Assembly: GCA_019636565.1 (NCBI GenBank)
Contig: JAHBXG010000008.1
Coordinates: forward strand, 1-64,000
Length of the DNA stretch: 64,000 nt
Reading direction: 5' to 3'
Source of the DNA: Phycisphaeraceae bacterium
GTDB taxonomy: Bacteria; Planctomycetota; Phycisphaerae; Phycisphaerales; UBA1924
A model generated the notes under the pieces. The model saw nothing but the letters and a program-made list of their open reading frames with translations, searched no databases and had not been told where the DNA came from. Numbering within the stretch: the stretch's first letter is position 1; each line of letters begins with the position of its first letter. Positions 25,992 to 36,322 of this stretch are shown here, piece after piece. The position numbers were made by a program, and so were the translations under genes.

Positions 25992-27455
25992 ATGCGAACC
26001 CTTTTCGGCCTCGCGTCGATCAGTTTCTGCGGCGTCGCCCTCGCGTTGCCTCCGGAGCCCGGGCAGCCTCGTGAAGCCGGGCGCGCACCCGAACCGTGTA
26101 TCGCTTCGGAATTCCCATTCCTCGATCGCGAAGAAATGGACAACCTGACGCCGATTCCGGCATCGGTGTATCGCCTCAACACGCAGGGGCAGGTGATCGA
26201 AGTGCTCGATCCGGGTTTCCGTGATCGCGGCCTGGCGAACAACCGCGTCAACATCGTTTTCGTCGGCGACGGGTACCTGTCGAGCGAACTGGGCCAGTAC
26301 GCGCTCGATGTTGAATCCGGGGCGGCACGGCTGTTCGGCTATGAGCCTTTCAAGACCTATCAGAACTTCTTTGCGACCTTTCGGGTGGATGTCGTGAGTT
26401 CCGTCTCGGGCGTCACCAACGACCCGACCCCAGGCATCAACCGCAACACGCCGCTCCAGATGAATTTCTGGTGCGGCGGCACCGAGCGCCTGTTATGTGT
26501 GAACACCACCGTCGCCCGCCAGTACGCCAACAACGCGCCGTTTCCGCCTGATCAGGTGCTGGCGGTCGCCAATTCATCCAAATACGGCGGCGCGGGCTAT
26601 TGGACGGCCGATGTCGGCACCTACGCGGGCTCGAATTTTGCTGCGCCAGAAGTCGCGGTGCATGAGTTTGGTCACGCGTTCGCCGACCTCGCCGACGAGT
26701 ACGAGTACGGCGGCCCCACCACACACGCCGCGAACGAACCGACGGCGGTCGATGTCTCGATCTACAACAAAACACAGATGCTCGCCCAGTCCAAGAAGTG
26801 GTTCCGATGGATCGGCGTGAACGACCCCCAATTCGATGGCTTGCATGACTGTTACGAAGGCGGGGACTACTCGTACTACGGTATCTATCGCCCTTCCTAT
26901 GACTCGATGATGCGAAATCTGTACCGCCCGTTCAACTTTCCGAGCGCGGAAGCGATCATCGCTTCCATCTACAAGCTCGCAAAGCCGATCGACTCCACCA
27001 ACCCGGCCGAACTGACCACGGTGACACCCTCCACTGTGCTCTCCGTCACGCTTCTTCAGTTGGTGGGGCCGGGACACTCATTCAAAGTCGAGTGGCTTGT
27101 TGGGGCTTCGATCGTCCCCGGTCAGAGTGCCCCTTCGTTCGATCTGTCCACATTCAATTTCCGGAAGGGGGCTAACACAGTTCGCTGCCGCGTGACGGAT
27201 GAGACGCCCTGGGTGCGAAATCCGATTGCGAAGTCCTCGCTGCTGACCCAGGAGAAAAAGTGGTACATCTCGGTCGCGCCGTGTCTGGCTGACCTCTCCG
27301 GCGATCGGCTGGTGGACGATTTGGATTTTCAGTTGTTCGTGCCCGCGTATAACGAACTGACCACCGACGCGGGCGACATGAACAACGACGGCGTCACCGA
27401 CGACGCCGACTTTGTCGTCTTCGCGGCTCAGTATGACGCGCTGGGATGTCCGTGA
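25992..27455 (+). CDS. Secreted M64-type metallopeptidase with dockerin-like repeats
   Basis: The 487-residue protein has a signal peptide (MRTLFGLASISFCGVALA). Its catalytic domain resembles the peptidase M64 (IgA peptidase) family: NRVNIVFVGDGYL near the start, and the zinc site VAVHEFGHAFADLADEYEYGG (H224, E225, H228 by my count, with a downstream acidic ligand). The C-terminus carries two Asp-rich dockerin-like segments (DLSGDRLVDDLDFQLF and DMNNDGVTDDADFVVF) and ends in CP, as in the protein ending at 6483. The substrate is not known; the family acts on extracellular proteins. agggagg upstream gives a good ribosome site. It is convergent with the giant exoprotein gene, with only 22 bases between stops. 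Confidence 0.85.
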   Translation: MRTLFGLASISFCGVALALPPEPGQPREAGRAPEPCIASEFPFLDREEMDNLTPIPASVYRLNTQGQVIEVLDPGFRDRGLANNRVNIVFVGDGYLSSELGQYALDVESGAARLFGYEPFKTYQNFFATFRVDVVSSVSGVTNDPTPGINRNTPLQMNFWCGGTERLLCVNTTVARQYANNAPFPPDQVLAVANSSKYGGAGYWTADVGTYAGSNFAAPEVAVHEFGHAFADLADEYEYGGPTTHAANEPTAVDVSIYNKTQMLAQSKKWFRWIGVNDPQFDGLHDCYEGGDYSYYGIYRPSYDSMMRNLYRPFNFPSAEAIIASIYKLAKPIDSTNPAELTTVTPSTVLSVTLLQLVGPGHSFKVEWLVGASIVPGQSAPSFDLSTFNFRKGANTVRCRVTDETPWVRNPIAKSSLLTQEKKWYISVAPCLADLSGDRLVDDLDFQLFVPAYNELTTDAGDMNNDGVTDDADFVVFAAQYDALGCP

Positions 27456-27477
27456 TCCACAAACCACAGTTGCTCGC

Positions 27478-30400
27478 TTAACGCTTGGAAACCTTGAGCA
27501 ATTCCGAGCCGTGGTCGGCGACCGGCGCGACGGGTGCCGCGGGGGCCGGGGTGGCTACAGGGACGTCTTCCCGTGGGGTTGGCTTGATGCCCGATGCGTT
27601 CACGGCCGCGATCATCTGACGCATGTCGTCCGTTGAAAGTGCCGGCGGTCGAACCATCTCGAGCAGTCGCTCTTCGGGGATTCCCGCCTCGAGGCTGGTA
27701 AGGCCCAGATCCTGAAGTTTGGTGATGACCGCGCCCAGTCGCGCCAGTTCCTCGCGGGTGCCGCGCTCTTCGCCGGTGTTGAGCAGGAAATCGCGATAGG
27801 CTGCGAGTTCTTCTTCGGGCGACCCCGGCGTGGACTGCGCGGTGAAACGATCCCACGATTCGGCGAACATCTGGCGGAGTTCCACATCGCGCAGCTGGGC
27901 GACTGCGTTGCCCGACTCGTCCAGCACGGTGCGCTGCATCTCGGCCTTGAACGAATTGGCGAGTTCGACCACCGCCTTCATCCACAGCCGGTCGGCGGTG
28001 ACGACATAGTCACCCGCCTCGACGCTCGGACGTGCCTTTGCGGGGATGTTCTGGAAGTAGCTGTAGCCGATAAACGCCGCGATGATCTGCTCCGGCGTAG
28101 CCGATTCAACCGAGAGGCCAAGCCGACGCAGCAATTCCTGATCGGCCGGATTGACGGCGACGCTCTGGCGCACGCGCTGGACCTCTCCCAGGCGGGGCGG
28201 CTGGAACGTCTGGGTATCCGCCGGGTTGGTCGAGGTCGGACCGAGAGAAGCGAAGTCGAGCGAGAGAATGAAGTTGGGTCCAAGCGGGCTTCCGACGCGC
28301 ATGTCCCGGAAGTTGGCGACGGTAATCGGCCCGGGATACTGCCGGAAACTGAAGTTCTGAAGCACGGGCGCCGGCCCGGCGATCGCGGAGTAACTGAACT
28401 TGCCGGCACCGGGCGCGAGCACTGGGGCAATGTTGAAGTTCACGGCGCCGCCGGCGACAAGGTCCGTCCCGATGTCGGCGATCGCTCCGCCCACGTTGTT
28501 GAACACACTGAAGGCCGAGCGGCTCACGATCGTGATCGAGGGAGCGTTCACGTTCATGTCGCCCAACGTCGTGATATCCGCGATCGTCACGCCGCCCGAG
28601 GCGGTCATGTTCAGCGTGCCCAGTACGGTCAGCTTCTGGCCCGCGGCCATCGAGATGTTGTTCGCAACGATTGTGTATTGATCCGAGGGTGACACGCCCG
28701 CCGCCACGATCTGACCGAGCGAATTGAACGTGCGAGCCATCACAATCGTCGCGGTCATCGGCGTCGCTCCGCCGGTACCGATCACGAGATTTCCCAGTCG
28801 CTGCGATTCTGAAGGTGCGGTCGATGAAAGGCCGAGATTTCCGCCGATGCCGATCGGTGCGACTTCGATTGTCGGAGTCGCGCGGGCGATCAGCGTGAGG
28901 TTCGAGGCGCTTCCGGTCATCGCGTCGGTGAACAAATCCCTGCCGACAAAGATCTGGCCGGTATCGATGGTTGTCACGCCCGTCAGATTCGAGTTCACAC
29001 GCAGTTCGCCCGCAAACCACGATTGGCCCGAAGCAAGGGTTCTCAAACTGCCCCGCAGGTACGACGACGCGGCGTTGCTGCGAACGTTCGCGAGAGCGAA
29101 ATTCTGACCGACCCCGCCTTCAAATCGGGATTCGGCCGTGACGTTCAGCAAGAGGTTCGAAAAGATGCCGGAGGCCGAGTCCACCGCGCCCACGAAGGTC
29201 GCGTTGGTTCCATTCACCGTCAGGCCGGTGCCGAGGGCCGTCGCGCCACCGACGGTGAACGCGGAGGCGTTGGCCGTGCGGGTGCCGACCGTGAGCAGGT
29301 TTCCCGAATAGGTGGTCGCGCCGATCGTCGTGGAATCGCCCGCAACGACCGTTGCACCGCCGGTGCTCAGGAGCGAGGCCAGAGCCGTGCCGCCCCCGAT
29401 TGTTCCCATGCCGATTGGTCCAGCCAGAGTAACCAAGCCGGGCGATGCGACCGTCATGCCGATGGTGTTCGCCGAGGCGTCGATTGCCCCGAATACGGCT
29501 GTGCTCGCGTTGAATGTCCGGACACCCGGCGCTCCGGCGAGAAGCAGCGAACCCCAGTTCTGCGGGCCGGACGCCGAGACATTGCCCGCGACCTTGGAGA
29601 GAGTGACACCCGAGGCATCGAGTGAGGCGAGTGCGCGAGTCGCGCCAACGTCGGCATTGAAGTTCGCGGCATCGGCTATCAGGAGCAGCGTCGGATTGAT
29701 CGCGCCGTTCGCGGCATTCACAATCGAATTAAAGTTCAAAGTGCCCGCACGGAAATCGCACGGCCCGGCGATCTCCGATGCCTGATTCATCGTCATCACG
29801 CCGCCCGGGACAAGCCGCACGTTTCCCGCAAACTGCGTGAGACCGGACCCGCCGATCGTGAGAGTGCCGAGCGCGCCCCCTCCGCCAAGTCCGGACGCGA
29901 AGGAACCGGTGCCGTTGTTGGTGATTGTCAGCGCGTGCGGCCCGCCGGTGGAATCGACCGATCCGCCGAAGGCGAAGCCCGCCGAATTCAGGATCGTGTC
30001 GCCGAACATCCGGGTGAGACCCGTGACATTGAACGGACCGCCGCTCGTGAGCGTGAGCGCACCGTTCAGATCGACATCGCCATCGAAAGACTGCAGCCCG
30101 CTGGTCGTGGTGTTGCCATCGAGAATGGTGCGTCCGGCCCCGGTGCGATTGATGGCGCCGAGTGCGCCCAGACCCGCGATTCCCGAGCCCACAGTCGAGT
30201 GGAACTCGACGAGCGCGGGCGAGAACACGTTGAGCGCACCGTTGGCATCGGCGGCGACCGCGCCCAGGAAGTCGATCGGACCGCCGGTGCTGGAAACCGT
30301 CTTGAGCCCCGCGCCCAGCAACCGCAACTCGCTCAGGCGGATCGCGCTGGTCGCCAGGAGCGTGCCGTGCAGGCGCGTATCGGCCGCGAGCGCCGTATCG

Positions 30401-33400
30401 ACGCCATCGAGCCGGGAGAGCGAACCGACATTGCCCACAAACTCGATCGTGCCCGTCCCGAGCGAACGGAGGTCGTAGGGACCGCCCACGCCGGAATTCA
30501 GCGTGCCGCCGAAGCGGAAGGTGCCACCCTGTAGATTCACGTCTGAACCGAGCAGCGCGTTGTTCGCAAAGTTTGTCGCGCTCAGTACGCGTACGAGCGA
30601 ATTGATCGTCGTCACGCCGCCGCCATCGACGGTGAGGCTTTGCAGCGCGCCCCCCGCACCGATCGAGGAGCCAAAGAGCACGGGTCCCGCGCTTGTCACA
30701 TGCAGATTGCGCGACCCGCCGGTGGAATCGACAGCGCCGAGGAAGGTCGCTCCAAGCGATGCCACGTTCACGTCGCCCGCCATGATCGAGGTGCCGCCAA
30801 TGAACAGCGGTCCGCCCGCGTGGATGTCGAGCGTGTTATCGAAACGCACGTCGCCGGCGAACGACTGCTGACCCAGCGTAAAGGTGTTGCCTTTCAGGAT
30901 CGTCTGACCCGACCCCGTCCGGTTGATTGAGGCCAGTGGGTTCAGCAACGTGCCCACCGTGCCATTGAACGCCGCGATCCCCGGGGTATCCACGCCGAGG
31001 TTCCGCGCCACCGGCGAGGTGATCACTCCGAAGTCGATCGGGCCGACAAAGCTCTTGACCGTACTGTGGCCATCGAGCCGGGTCGCGCCGAGGCGGATGA
31101 AGTCCTGCGTCGTCACGTTCGCGCCAAGTACCGACTGTGCCGCGCCGAGTCCGTCGATGCTCTGCAGGCGGCTGGTGCCCCCCACTTCGCCCAGCAGCGC
31201 CAGCGTCGAAACTGCCAGTGTGTCCAGCGCGTACGGTCCGCCCGGCCCCGAGTTCAGCAACTGGTGGAATGTGAACTGACCGTTCCGCAGGTGGGTGTTC
31301 GAACCAAGCAGCGTGTTGTTGTGCAGGTCGGCCGTCTGCACGTTCAGCACATCGTTGATCGTCGTCACGCCGCCGCCCGAAACATCCAGGGTCACCAATT
31401 GATTGTTCTGGCCGATCGACTTGGCGAACAGGATCGGGCCCGCGCTCTGCACGAACAACTCGCCCGTCGGGGGCCCGATCGTCGAATCCACAAAGTCGGA
31501 GAACGTCACGCTCGACGCGTTCACCGTCGCCCGGCCCGCGATACTCGTCGGACCCGCGACCGAGAAGAACCCGCCGGCGTTGAAGATCGCCGGGCCGGTG
31601 ATCGCCAGCATCTTGTCGAACTGCTGCTGGTTCGCTGTGGAGATACTGGAGCGCACGTCCGCGTCGGTACGCACGATGAGATATTCGAGCGCCCCGGAAG
31701 AACCTACCGGCCCCAGCAGCGTCAGCAGGCCAAGCCCGCCCGCGCCCTTGAACTCGGCACCGAATGCGCCCGGAGTCTGTGAATCGAGCGTCTGCGCGAA
31801 CCGCACGCTGCCGCCCTGGAAGATCGTATCGCCCGTCAACTGCACCGGATTGTCAAAGCGGGCATCCGCCGCATCAACGAGCGTCGTCAGCCGCGTCAGG
31901 CCGCCGCCATCAACCAGCAGATTCCCCAGCGGGCCGGTCGATCCGATGCTCGATCCGAAGTTGATCAGCCCCGCGCTCGTCACGTGCAGGTTTCGTGCGC
32001 CGCCGGTGGAGTCCACCAATCCGCCAAAGTCCACGCTTGATGCCAGTACATCGACGTTGCCGTTCAGGACGGAATTGCCCGTCACCGAGAAGTCGCCACC
32101 GGCATTCGCGGCCAAGCCCGTATCAAATCGCAAGTCGCCATCAAACGACTGTTCGCCTACCGAATCGGTGTTCCCGCGCAGGATCGTCTGTCCGCCACCG
32201 GTGCGCCGAATGTCCGCGACTGCGCCCGCGCCGGAAACACCCGACCCGACCGTTGAATTGAACGTCACCAGCCCCGGGGTGTTCGCCAGAATGCCAATAT
32301 CCGTGGCCGCCGCGGCAACCGCGCCCGCGTAGAACAAATCTCCGCCGAGCGAACTGAACGAACGATCGCCCGCGGGTCCGATCAGTCGCATCTGCGAGTA
32401 ACTCTGCCCCAGCGTCGTCGCGACGTTGCCGCCGACCTCGGTGAGCGCGACGGCCGTCGTGTCAATGGTGCTCAGCGACCGCCCGATGCCGACGTTCTGC
32501 TCGAACGAGACTGTCCCCGGTCCGCTCGCCGTCAAAGAGAATGGCCCGGCAGCACCGGAGTCAAGCACGTCCTTGAACGCGAAATTGCCGTCCAGCAGCG
32601 TCAAGTTGCTCAGCAGTTCGGTCTGGTTGAAGAACTGGCCAAACCCGCCCGGCGTCAGGCGAACCATTCCACCGATTCGGGTCAGGCCGCCACCGTTCAC
32701 CGTGAGGTTGCGCAGCGCTGCACCGGCGCCGATGTCCGACGCAAAGGTAATGACACCAGCGCTCGTGACGAGCAGGTCTCGATTGCCCGGCGAGTCCACT
32801 GCGCCCGCGAAGTACACCGTCGGCTGCGGGATCGCGCCGGTCGGCGTCATCATCACGCTTGCGTCAGCGCCCAGAGAAGTTGCTCCGAGCACGCTCCACG
32901 CGCCGCTCGCGAGGAAGTTGGATGTCCCGGTGACGCTCAGGTTTCCGCCGTACAACTGCGACCCGGTCGTGCGGACATTCCCCGAAACGATCGCATTTGA
33001 ATTGGTCAGCAGCGATGCCAGCGCGCTGGTCTGGCCTACGCCGCCGAGCAGAGAAACCGGCCCACCTAAGAACGTTGCGCTGTACGGACCGCCGAAACCA
33101 GAATCGAGCGAACTGTTGAAAACGACCGGGCCACCATTGAATGTGGTATTGCTCTGAATCGTCGTCTTCGAGTTGAAGATCGCGTTTCCGGCGCGCACCA
33201 GGTTCCGTACCCGCGTCTCCGCCGGTCCGTTCACTGTGAGGCTGTTCAGCGCCAGCCCTGAACCGATCGAATTCGCGAAGTTGACCAGCCCGCCCGCATT
33301 CGTGCTCGACACCGTGAAGTTTGCACCGGCTGCCGCGGCGTCCACCAAACCGATGAACGTTGCGGACGAAGCTTTGAGCCCGATATTGCCCGGCCCAATG

Positions 33401-36039
33401 AGAGTGCGCCCGTTGTTGCTGAACGAACCCGTCATCTCCAGGTCGGCGTTCAAACGCAGCGCCCCCGAGCCCAACAGGACGTTCAGAGATCGGTTGAAAA
33501 TCGGCGTAGCGCCGTCGACGGAAATGTTCCCGGTCTGTCCGGACTTCACGAGATCCATCGTGCTGAATCCCGTGATGCGAAACAGCTCGTTGGACGAAAG
33601 ATGCAGTGAGCCCGGCGGCGCAACCACTCCGCCCAGCGAAATGTTTCGAGCGCTCGAGCCGGTCAGGATTCTCAGCTTCCCTGTGGCAAACCCGACCAGC
33701 GAGCCATCCAAGTTCACGGTGTCTGCAACCAGCGAGAAGTCGCCCGCCATCGTCTGACGCAACGTGAGACCCGAATCGACCTGGAACGTGCCGGCTCCAG
33801 CGCTCACCGTCACCGGCCCCAGCGCGCTGATCAGATCGGTCGATCGCGAAAAGCGAATCGAAGCGCCCGGAGCAGCGCCGTTGCCGGCAAGGAGATTGAT
33901 CGTCGTTCCATGCAGCGCTGTGGTGCCTAATCCGCCCCCGAACGTCAGCGCCCCGACACCGCTCTGTCCTGCCCGAATATCGAGCGCGCCGCCCGCCGTC
34001 ACGTTTCGATTGACGTTCGCGTCGCCGCCGGAGAAGAACAGAATATTGCCGCCGGTAAACGCGACCGCAGCAGTGAGCGAATCACCAGCACGCACCACGA
34101 TGTCGCCCGCACCGGCGTCCACAAACGCGCCGCCGCCGGAAAAACCGGCGCTGCCGCCAGACGCAAGAATGTCGATCTTTCCACCGTTGGTACGGAGCGT
34201 ACCGGTGCTCGCAAAGCTCGTACCCCGTACCCACAGCCCGGTCGAGCCGGGCGTTGGCGCCTGCGTGGTGACGTTCGATAGAGCGACGGCGCCGGTGTGG
34301 TTCAACCACACGCCACCGGGCCCGGCCTGAATGAATGCATTGCTTGTGAAAGTCGTGCCGCTGCTGGTAAACGTACCGGTGTTCAGCAGCACGTCCGCGC
34401 CCGCAGCGATCAGTACGCCGCCGTTCGCAGAAAGATTCAGATTCAGCCCGCCCCCGGTCGGCGTGTTCAGATCGCGGATCCGCTGGTTGATCTCAATCCC
34501 GCCCGCTGAAAGCACGTTCAGCGTCCGGGTTCCGCCCGTCGCGGGCAGGTCGAGCGCCGTCTGGAATCGGATCAATCCTGTGCCTGCGCCAACCGTTCCG
34601 ACCGTCTGAATCGTCACGACGCTGTTGGTCGAGAGGGCAGCGATCAGGTCGCCCACGAACAACAGGCCCGTTCCGCCAGTGGGTGAAAAAATAGGCGGAC
34701 CGGTGACGTTGCTCGATGCACCCGCAACCACGTCAAGGTTCAACGGGTCGATCAGCCATTCGCCCGCCTTGCCCAGCAGCGCCCGCGCCGAAGTATCGGG
34801 CGCTCCGGAAAGAGACAGCCAGCCGCCCGACGTTTCGATGAATCCGCCGTTCCCCGAATCGACGCCGCCCCTCGCAAAGAGCTTCGCGCCCGAGCGTGTT
34901 GAATCGTGCGAGTACAGCACAATCTCGCCGCCGTCGCCGGCGCGGGTTGCATCGGCACGGATCGTCGTGGCGCTGTCCGCAAAGACTGCGTTCGCGGCAT
35001 TGTCCAGTCCCTGACCCTCGCGACCGCCCCCGATGTGAGCCGTGCCGCCGCCGCTGTCGCCTGAAACATCAATCGCTGCGCCCGTCAGCGCGATCTTCTC
35101 GCCCGAGATCTCGACCCTGCCGCCGGTGCCGCCGATCTCGCGGTTCGACGCGTCGATCTGGCCCGCGACACGGACCTCGCCGTTCTTACCGCCGTCGATC
35201 TTCACGTCGCGAGCGATGACCCGCCCCGTGTTGATCACGGCCATGCCGTAGATATCGCCCGCCGCCATCAGTGTGCGCCCACGCGCGGCATCGATCACGC
35301 CATCGTTTCGCACACCCTCGGCACGCGCGATTCCTTCGCCTTCGATCCGGGCGAAGATCCGGCCACCCGCTTCGCCGAGCATGACGTCCTTGCCCGAGGC
35401 CATGATCACCGTGCCCTGCGGCGCGACGATTCTGCCGTAGTTCGCAACGTGCTGCCCCACCAGCGCGACCACGCCGCCCTGCTTGGCCTGGATTTGCCCG
35501 TTGTTGACGACTGCGCCCGTCAGGTTGGTGAAGTTGTCACGCTTGGCCAGAAAATCCTGGTCGCTCAATTGCCCGCCGACCGCAGCAAAGCTGCCGCAAT
35601 TGATCACGGCATTGTTTCCGAAGATCACACCCGACGGGTTCACAAAGTACACATGGCCGTTGGCCATGAGCGTGCCATCGATGCGGGTGGGCATCGAGCT
35701 GTTGATTCGGTTGAGCACTCGCGCATCGCCCCCGGCCTGCACGAAGCGAACCCACTGCCCCATCGCGATGTCGAAACTCGAATACTGGATGATCGCGCGG
35801 TTCGAGGTCGTAATAACCCAGTTGTTGCCCTGCTGCGTGAACGTGGCGCTGCCGTGCGTCACCGTCGGATTCTGCGGCCCGTTCGCTCGGGCGGAGGCAA
35901 GCAACAGGAGCGCCGCGAGCGTTGATCCGATCCAAGCCGTGCCGCGCTTGTGGCCGACGCCAGCCGCGCGCACCGATGCCACGCCACCGGCAAATACGGT
36001 GAGTGCCGACACCCGCGAAGTTTGGTTTCTTGGCTTCAT
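27478..36039 (-). CDS. TpsA/filamentous haemagglutinin-like exoprotein
   Basis: The 2,853-residue protein has a long N-terminal export region with a hydrophobic core at about residues 38-52 (STLAALLLLASARA). It continues into a two-partner secretion (TPS) domain: THGSATFTQQGNNWVI, SFDIAMGQWVRF, RIDGTLMANGHVYFVNPSGVIFG (a version of the NPNGI motif) and GSFAAVGGQLS. Most of the protein is Gly/Asn/Thr-rich beta-helix sequence with long degenerate repeats, for example VDSTGG-RNLHVTSAG, FGSSIG, LxVDGGGxTx and GQTILxGNT recurring every 150-250 residues. The last 270 residues change to a charged helical domain (VEAGDYVVTADRLWMKAVVE onward) and a Pro/Ala tail. I see no LPxTG or PEP-CTERM tail. It should be secreted through the TpsB protein encoded immediately upstream. 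Confidence 0.88.
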   Translation of the reverse strand: MKPRNQTSRVSALTVFAGGVASVRAAGVGHKRGTAWIGSTLAALLLLASARANGPQNPTVTHGSATFTQQGNNWVITTSNRAIIQYSSFDIAMGQWVRFVQAGGDARVLNRINSSMPTRIDGTLMANGHVYFVNPSGVIFGNNAVINCGSFAAVGGQLSDQDFLAKRDNFTNLTGAVVNNGQIQAKQGGVVALVGQHVANYGRIVAPQGTVIMASGKDVMLGEAGGRIFARIEGEGIARAEGVRNDGVIDAARGRTLMAAGDIYGMAVINTGRVIARDVKIDGGKNGEVRVAGQIDASNREIGGTGGRVEISGEKIALTGAAIDVSGDSGGGTAHIGGGREGQGLDNAANAVFADSATTIRADATRAGDGGEIVLYSHDSTRSGAKLFARGGVDSGNGGFIETSGGWLSLSGAPDTSARALLGKAGEWLIDPLNLDVVAGASSNVTGPPIFSPTGGTGLLFVGDLIAALSTNSVVTIQTVGTVGAGTGLIRFQTALDLPATGGTRTLNVLSAGGIEINQRIRDLNTPTGGGLNLNLSANGGVLIAAGADVLLNTGTFTSSGTTFTSNAFIQAGPGGVWLNHTGAVALSNVTTQAPTPGSTGLWVRGTSFASTGTLRTNGGKIDILASGGSAGFSGGGAFVDAGAGDIVVRAGDSLTAAVAFTGGNILFFSGGDANVNRNVTAGGALDIRAGQSGVGALTFGGGLGTTALHGTTINLLAGNGAAPGASIRFSRSTDLISALGPVTVSAGAGTFQVDSGLTLRQTMAGDFSLVADTVNLDGSLVGFATGKLRILTGSSARNISLGGVVAPPGSLHLSSNELFRITGFSTMDLVKSGQTGNISVDGATPIFNRSLNVLLGSGALRLNADLEMTGSFSNNGRTLIGPGNIGLKASSATFIGLVDAAAAGANFTVSSTNAGGLVNFANSIGSGLALNSLTVNGPAETRVRNLVRAGNAIFNSKTTIQSNTTFNGGPVVFNSSLDSGFGGPYSATFLGGPVSLLGGVGQTSALASLLTNSNAIVSGNVRTTGSQLYGGNLSVTGTSNFLASGAWSVLGATSLGADASVMMTPTGAIPQPTVYFAGAVDSPGNRDLLVTSAGVITFASDIGAGAALRNLTVNGGGLTRIGGMVRLTPGGFGQFFNQTELLSNLTLLDGNFAFKDVLDSGAAGPFSLTASGPGTVSFEQNVGIGRSLSTIDTTAVALTEVGGNVATTLGQSYSQMRLIGPAGDRSFSSLGGDLFYAGAVAAAATDIGILANTPGLVTFNSTVGSGVSGAGAVADIRRTGGGQTILRGNTDSVGEQSFDGDLRFDTGLAANAGGDFSVTGNSVLNGNVDVLASSVDFGGLVDSTGGARNLHVTSAGLINFGSSIGSTGPLGNLLVDGGGLTRLTTLVDAADARFDNPVQLTGDTIFQGGSVRFAQTLDSQTPGAFGAEFKGAGGLGLLTLLGPVGSSGALEYLIVRTDADVRSSISTANQQQFDKMLAITGPAIFNAGGFFSVAGPTSIAGRATVNASSVTFSDFVDSTIGPPTGELFVQSAGPILFAKSIGQNNQLVTLDVSGGGVTTINDVLNVQTADLHNNTLLGSNTHLRNGQFTFHQLLNSGPGGPYALDTLAVSTLALLGEVGGTSRLQSIDGLGAAQSVLGANVTTQDFIRLGATRLDGHSTVKSFVGPIDFGVITSPVARNLGVDTPGIAAFNGTVGTLLNPLASINRTGSGQTILKGNTFTLGQQSFAGDVRFDNTLDIHAGGPLFIGGTSIMAGDVNVASLGATFLGAVDSTGGSRNLHVTSAGPVLFGSSIGAGGALQSLTVDGGGVTTINSLVRVLSATNFANNALLGSDVNLQGGTFRFGGTLNSGVGGPYDLRSLGTGTIEFVGNVGSLSRLDGVDTALAADTRLHGTLLATSAIRLSELRLLGAGLKTVSSTGGPIDFLGAVAADANGALNVFSPALVEFHSTVGSGIAGLGALGAINRTGAGRTILDGNTTTSGLQSFDGDVDLNGALTLTSGGPFNVTGLTRMFGDTILNSAGFAFGGSVDSTGGPHALTITNNGTGSFASGLGGGGALGTLTIGGSGLTQFAGNVRLVPGGVMTMNQASEIAGPCDFRAGTLNFNSIVNAANGAINPTLLLIADAANFNADVGATRALASLDASGVTLSKVAGNVSASGPQNWGSLLLAGAPGVRTFNASTAVFGAIDASANTIGMTVASPGLVTLAGPIGMGTIGGGTALASLLSTGGATVVAGDSTTIGATTYSGNLLTVGTRTANASAFTVGGATALGTGLTVNGTNATFVGAVDSASGIFSNLLLNVTAESRFEGGVGQNFALANVRSNAASSYLRGSLRTLASGQSWFAGELRVNSNLTGVTTIDTGQIFVGRDLFTDAMTGSASNLTLIARATPTIEVAPIGIGGNLGLSSTAPSESQRLGNLVIGTGGATPMTATIVMARTFNSLGQIVAAGVSPSDQYTIVANNISMAAGQKLTVLGTLNMTASGGVTIADITTLGDMNVNAPSITIVSRSAFSVFNNVGGAIADIGTDLVAGGAVNFNIAPVLAPGAGKFSYSAIAGPAPVLQNFSFRQYPGPITVANFRDMRVGSPLGPNFILSLDFASLGPTSTNPADTQTFQPPRLGEVQRVRQSVAVNPADQELLRRLGLSVESATPEQIIAAFIGYSYFQNIPAKARPSVEAGDYVVTADRLWMKAVVELANSFKAEMQRTVLDESGNAVAQLRDVELRQMFAESWDRFTAQSTPGSPEEELAAYRDFLLNTGEERGTREELARLGAVITKLQDLGLTSLEAGIPEERLLEMVRPPALSTDDMRQMIAAVNASGIKPTPREDVPVATPAPAAPVAPVADHGSELLKVSKR

Positions 36040-36322
36040 CGTGCGGCGAGCCGTTCCATCCTGGCCGCCTTTGCCGGCGGCTCGGTCCGTCGCTTCTCCT
36101 TCTCTTATCCCATACGCCCCGCAACAAGCCGGGTTTCTGCCGCTCCGCCCGAGAACTCAGCGAAAACGACCGTCATGGACTGAAGAATTGCCGGATTCCG
36201 ATGCTTCCAATGTACCTGCGCCGGGCTCGCGATGCTCCCGAAACCGGCATCGGCAGAAATGGCCGGTTCCGATTCTGACGGTCGCAGGGGACGCTCGATC
36301 CCCTGGAAGCGTTGCCAACGTC
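36040..36322 (-). promoter_or_regulatory. Gap between tpsB-like and tpsA-like genes
   Basis: This 283-base spacer holds no gene. Two hairpins follow the tpsB stop on the minus strand: aggggatc.../...cccct (about 36287-36305) and gaaccggcc.../...gccggttc (about 36241-36268). Neither has a T-run, so they may act in mRNA processing or stability. Nearer to tpsA a TTGTTG with a later GATAAG (around 36105-36135) could be a weak promoter. Confidence 0.35.

Noticed and set aside
29837..33757. Series of plus-strand Pro/Ser/Arg-rich open frames inside the giant exoprotein gene
   Set aside because: The minus-strand frame is continuous for 8.5 kb with a coherent TPS protein; the plus-strand frames lack start signals and recognisable domains.
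27478..36039. PEP-CTERM or LPxTG anchoring of the giant exoprotein
   Set aside because: The C-terminus has no hydrophobic segment or basic RRRR tail, only a Pro/Ala linker and a short charged end.
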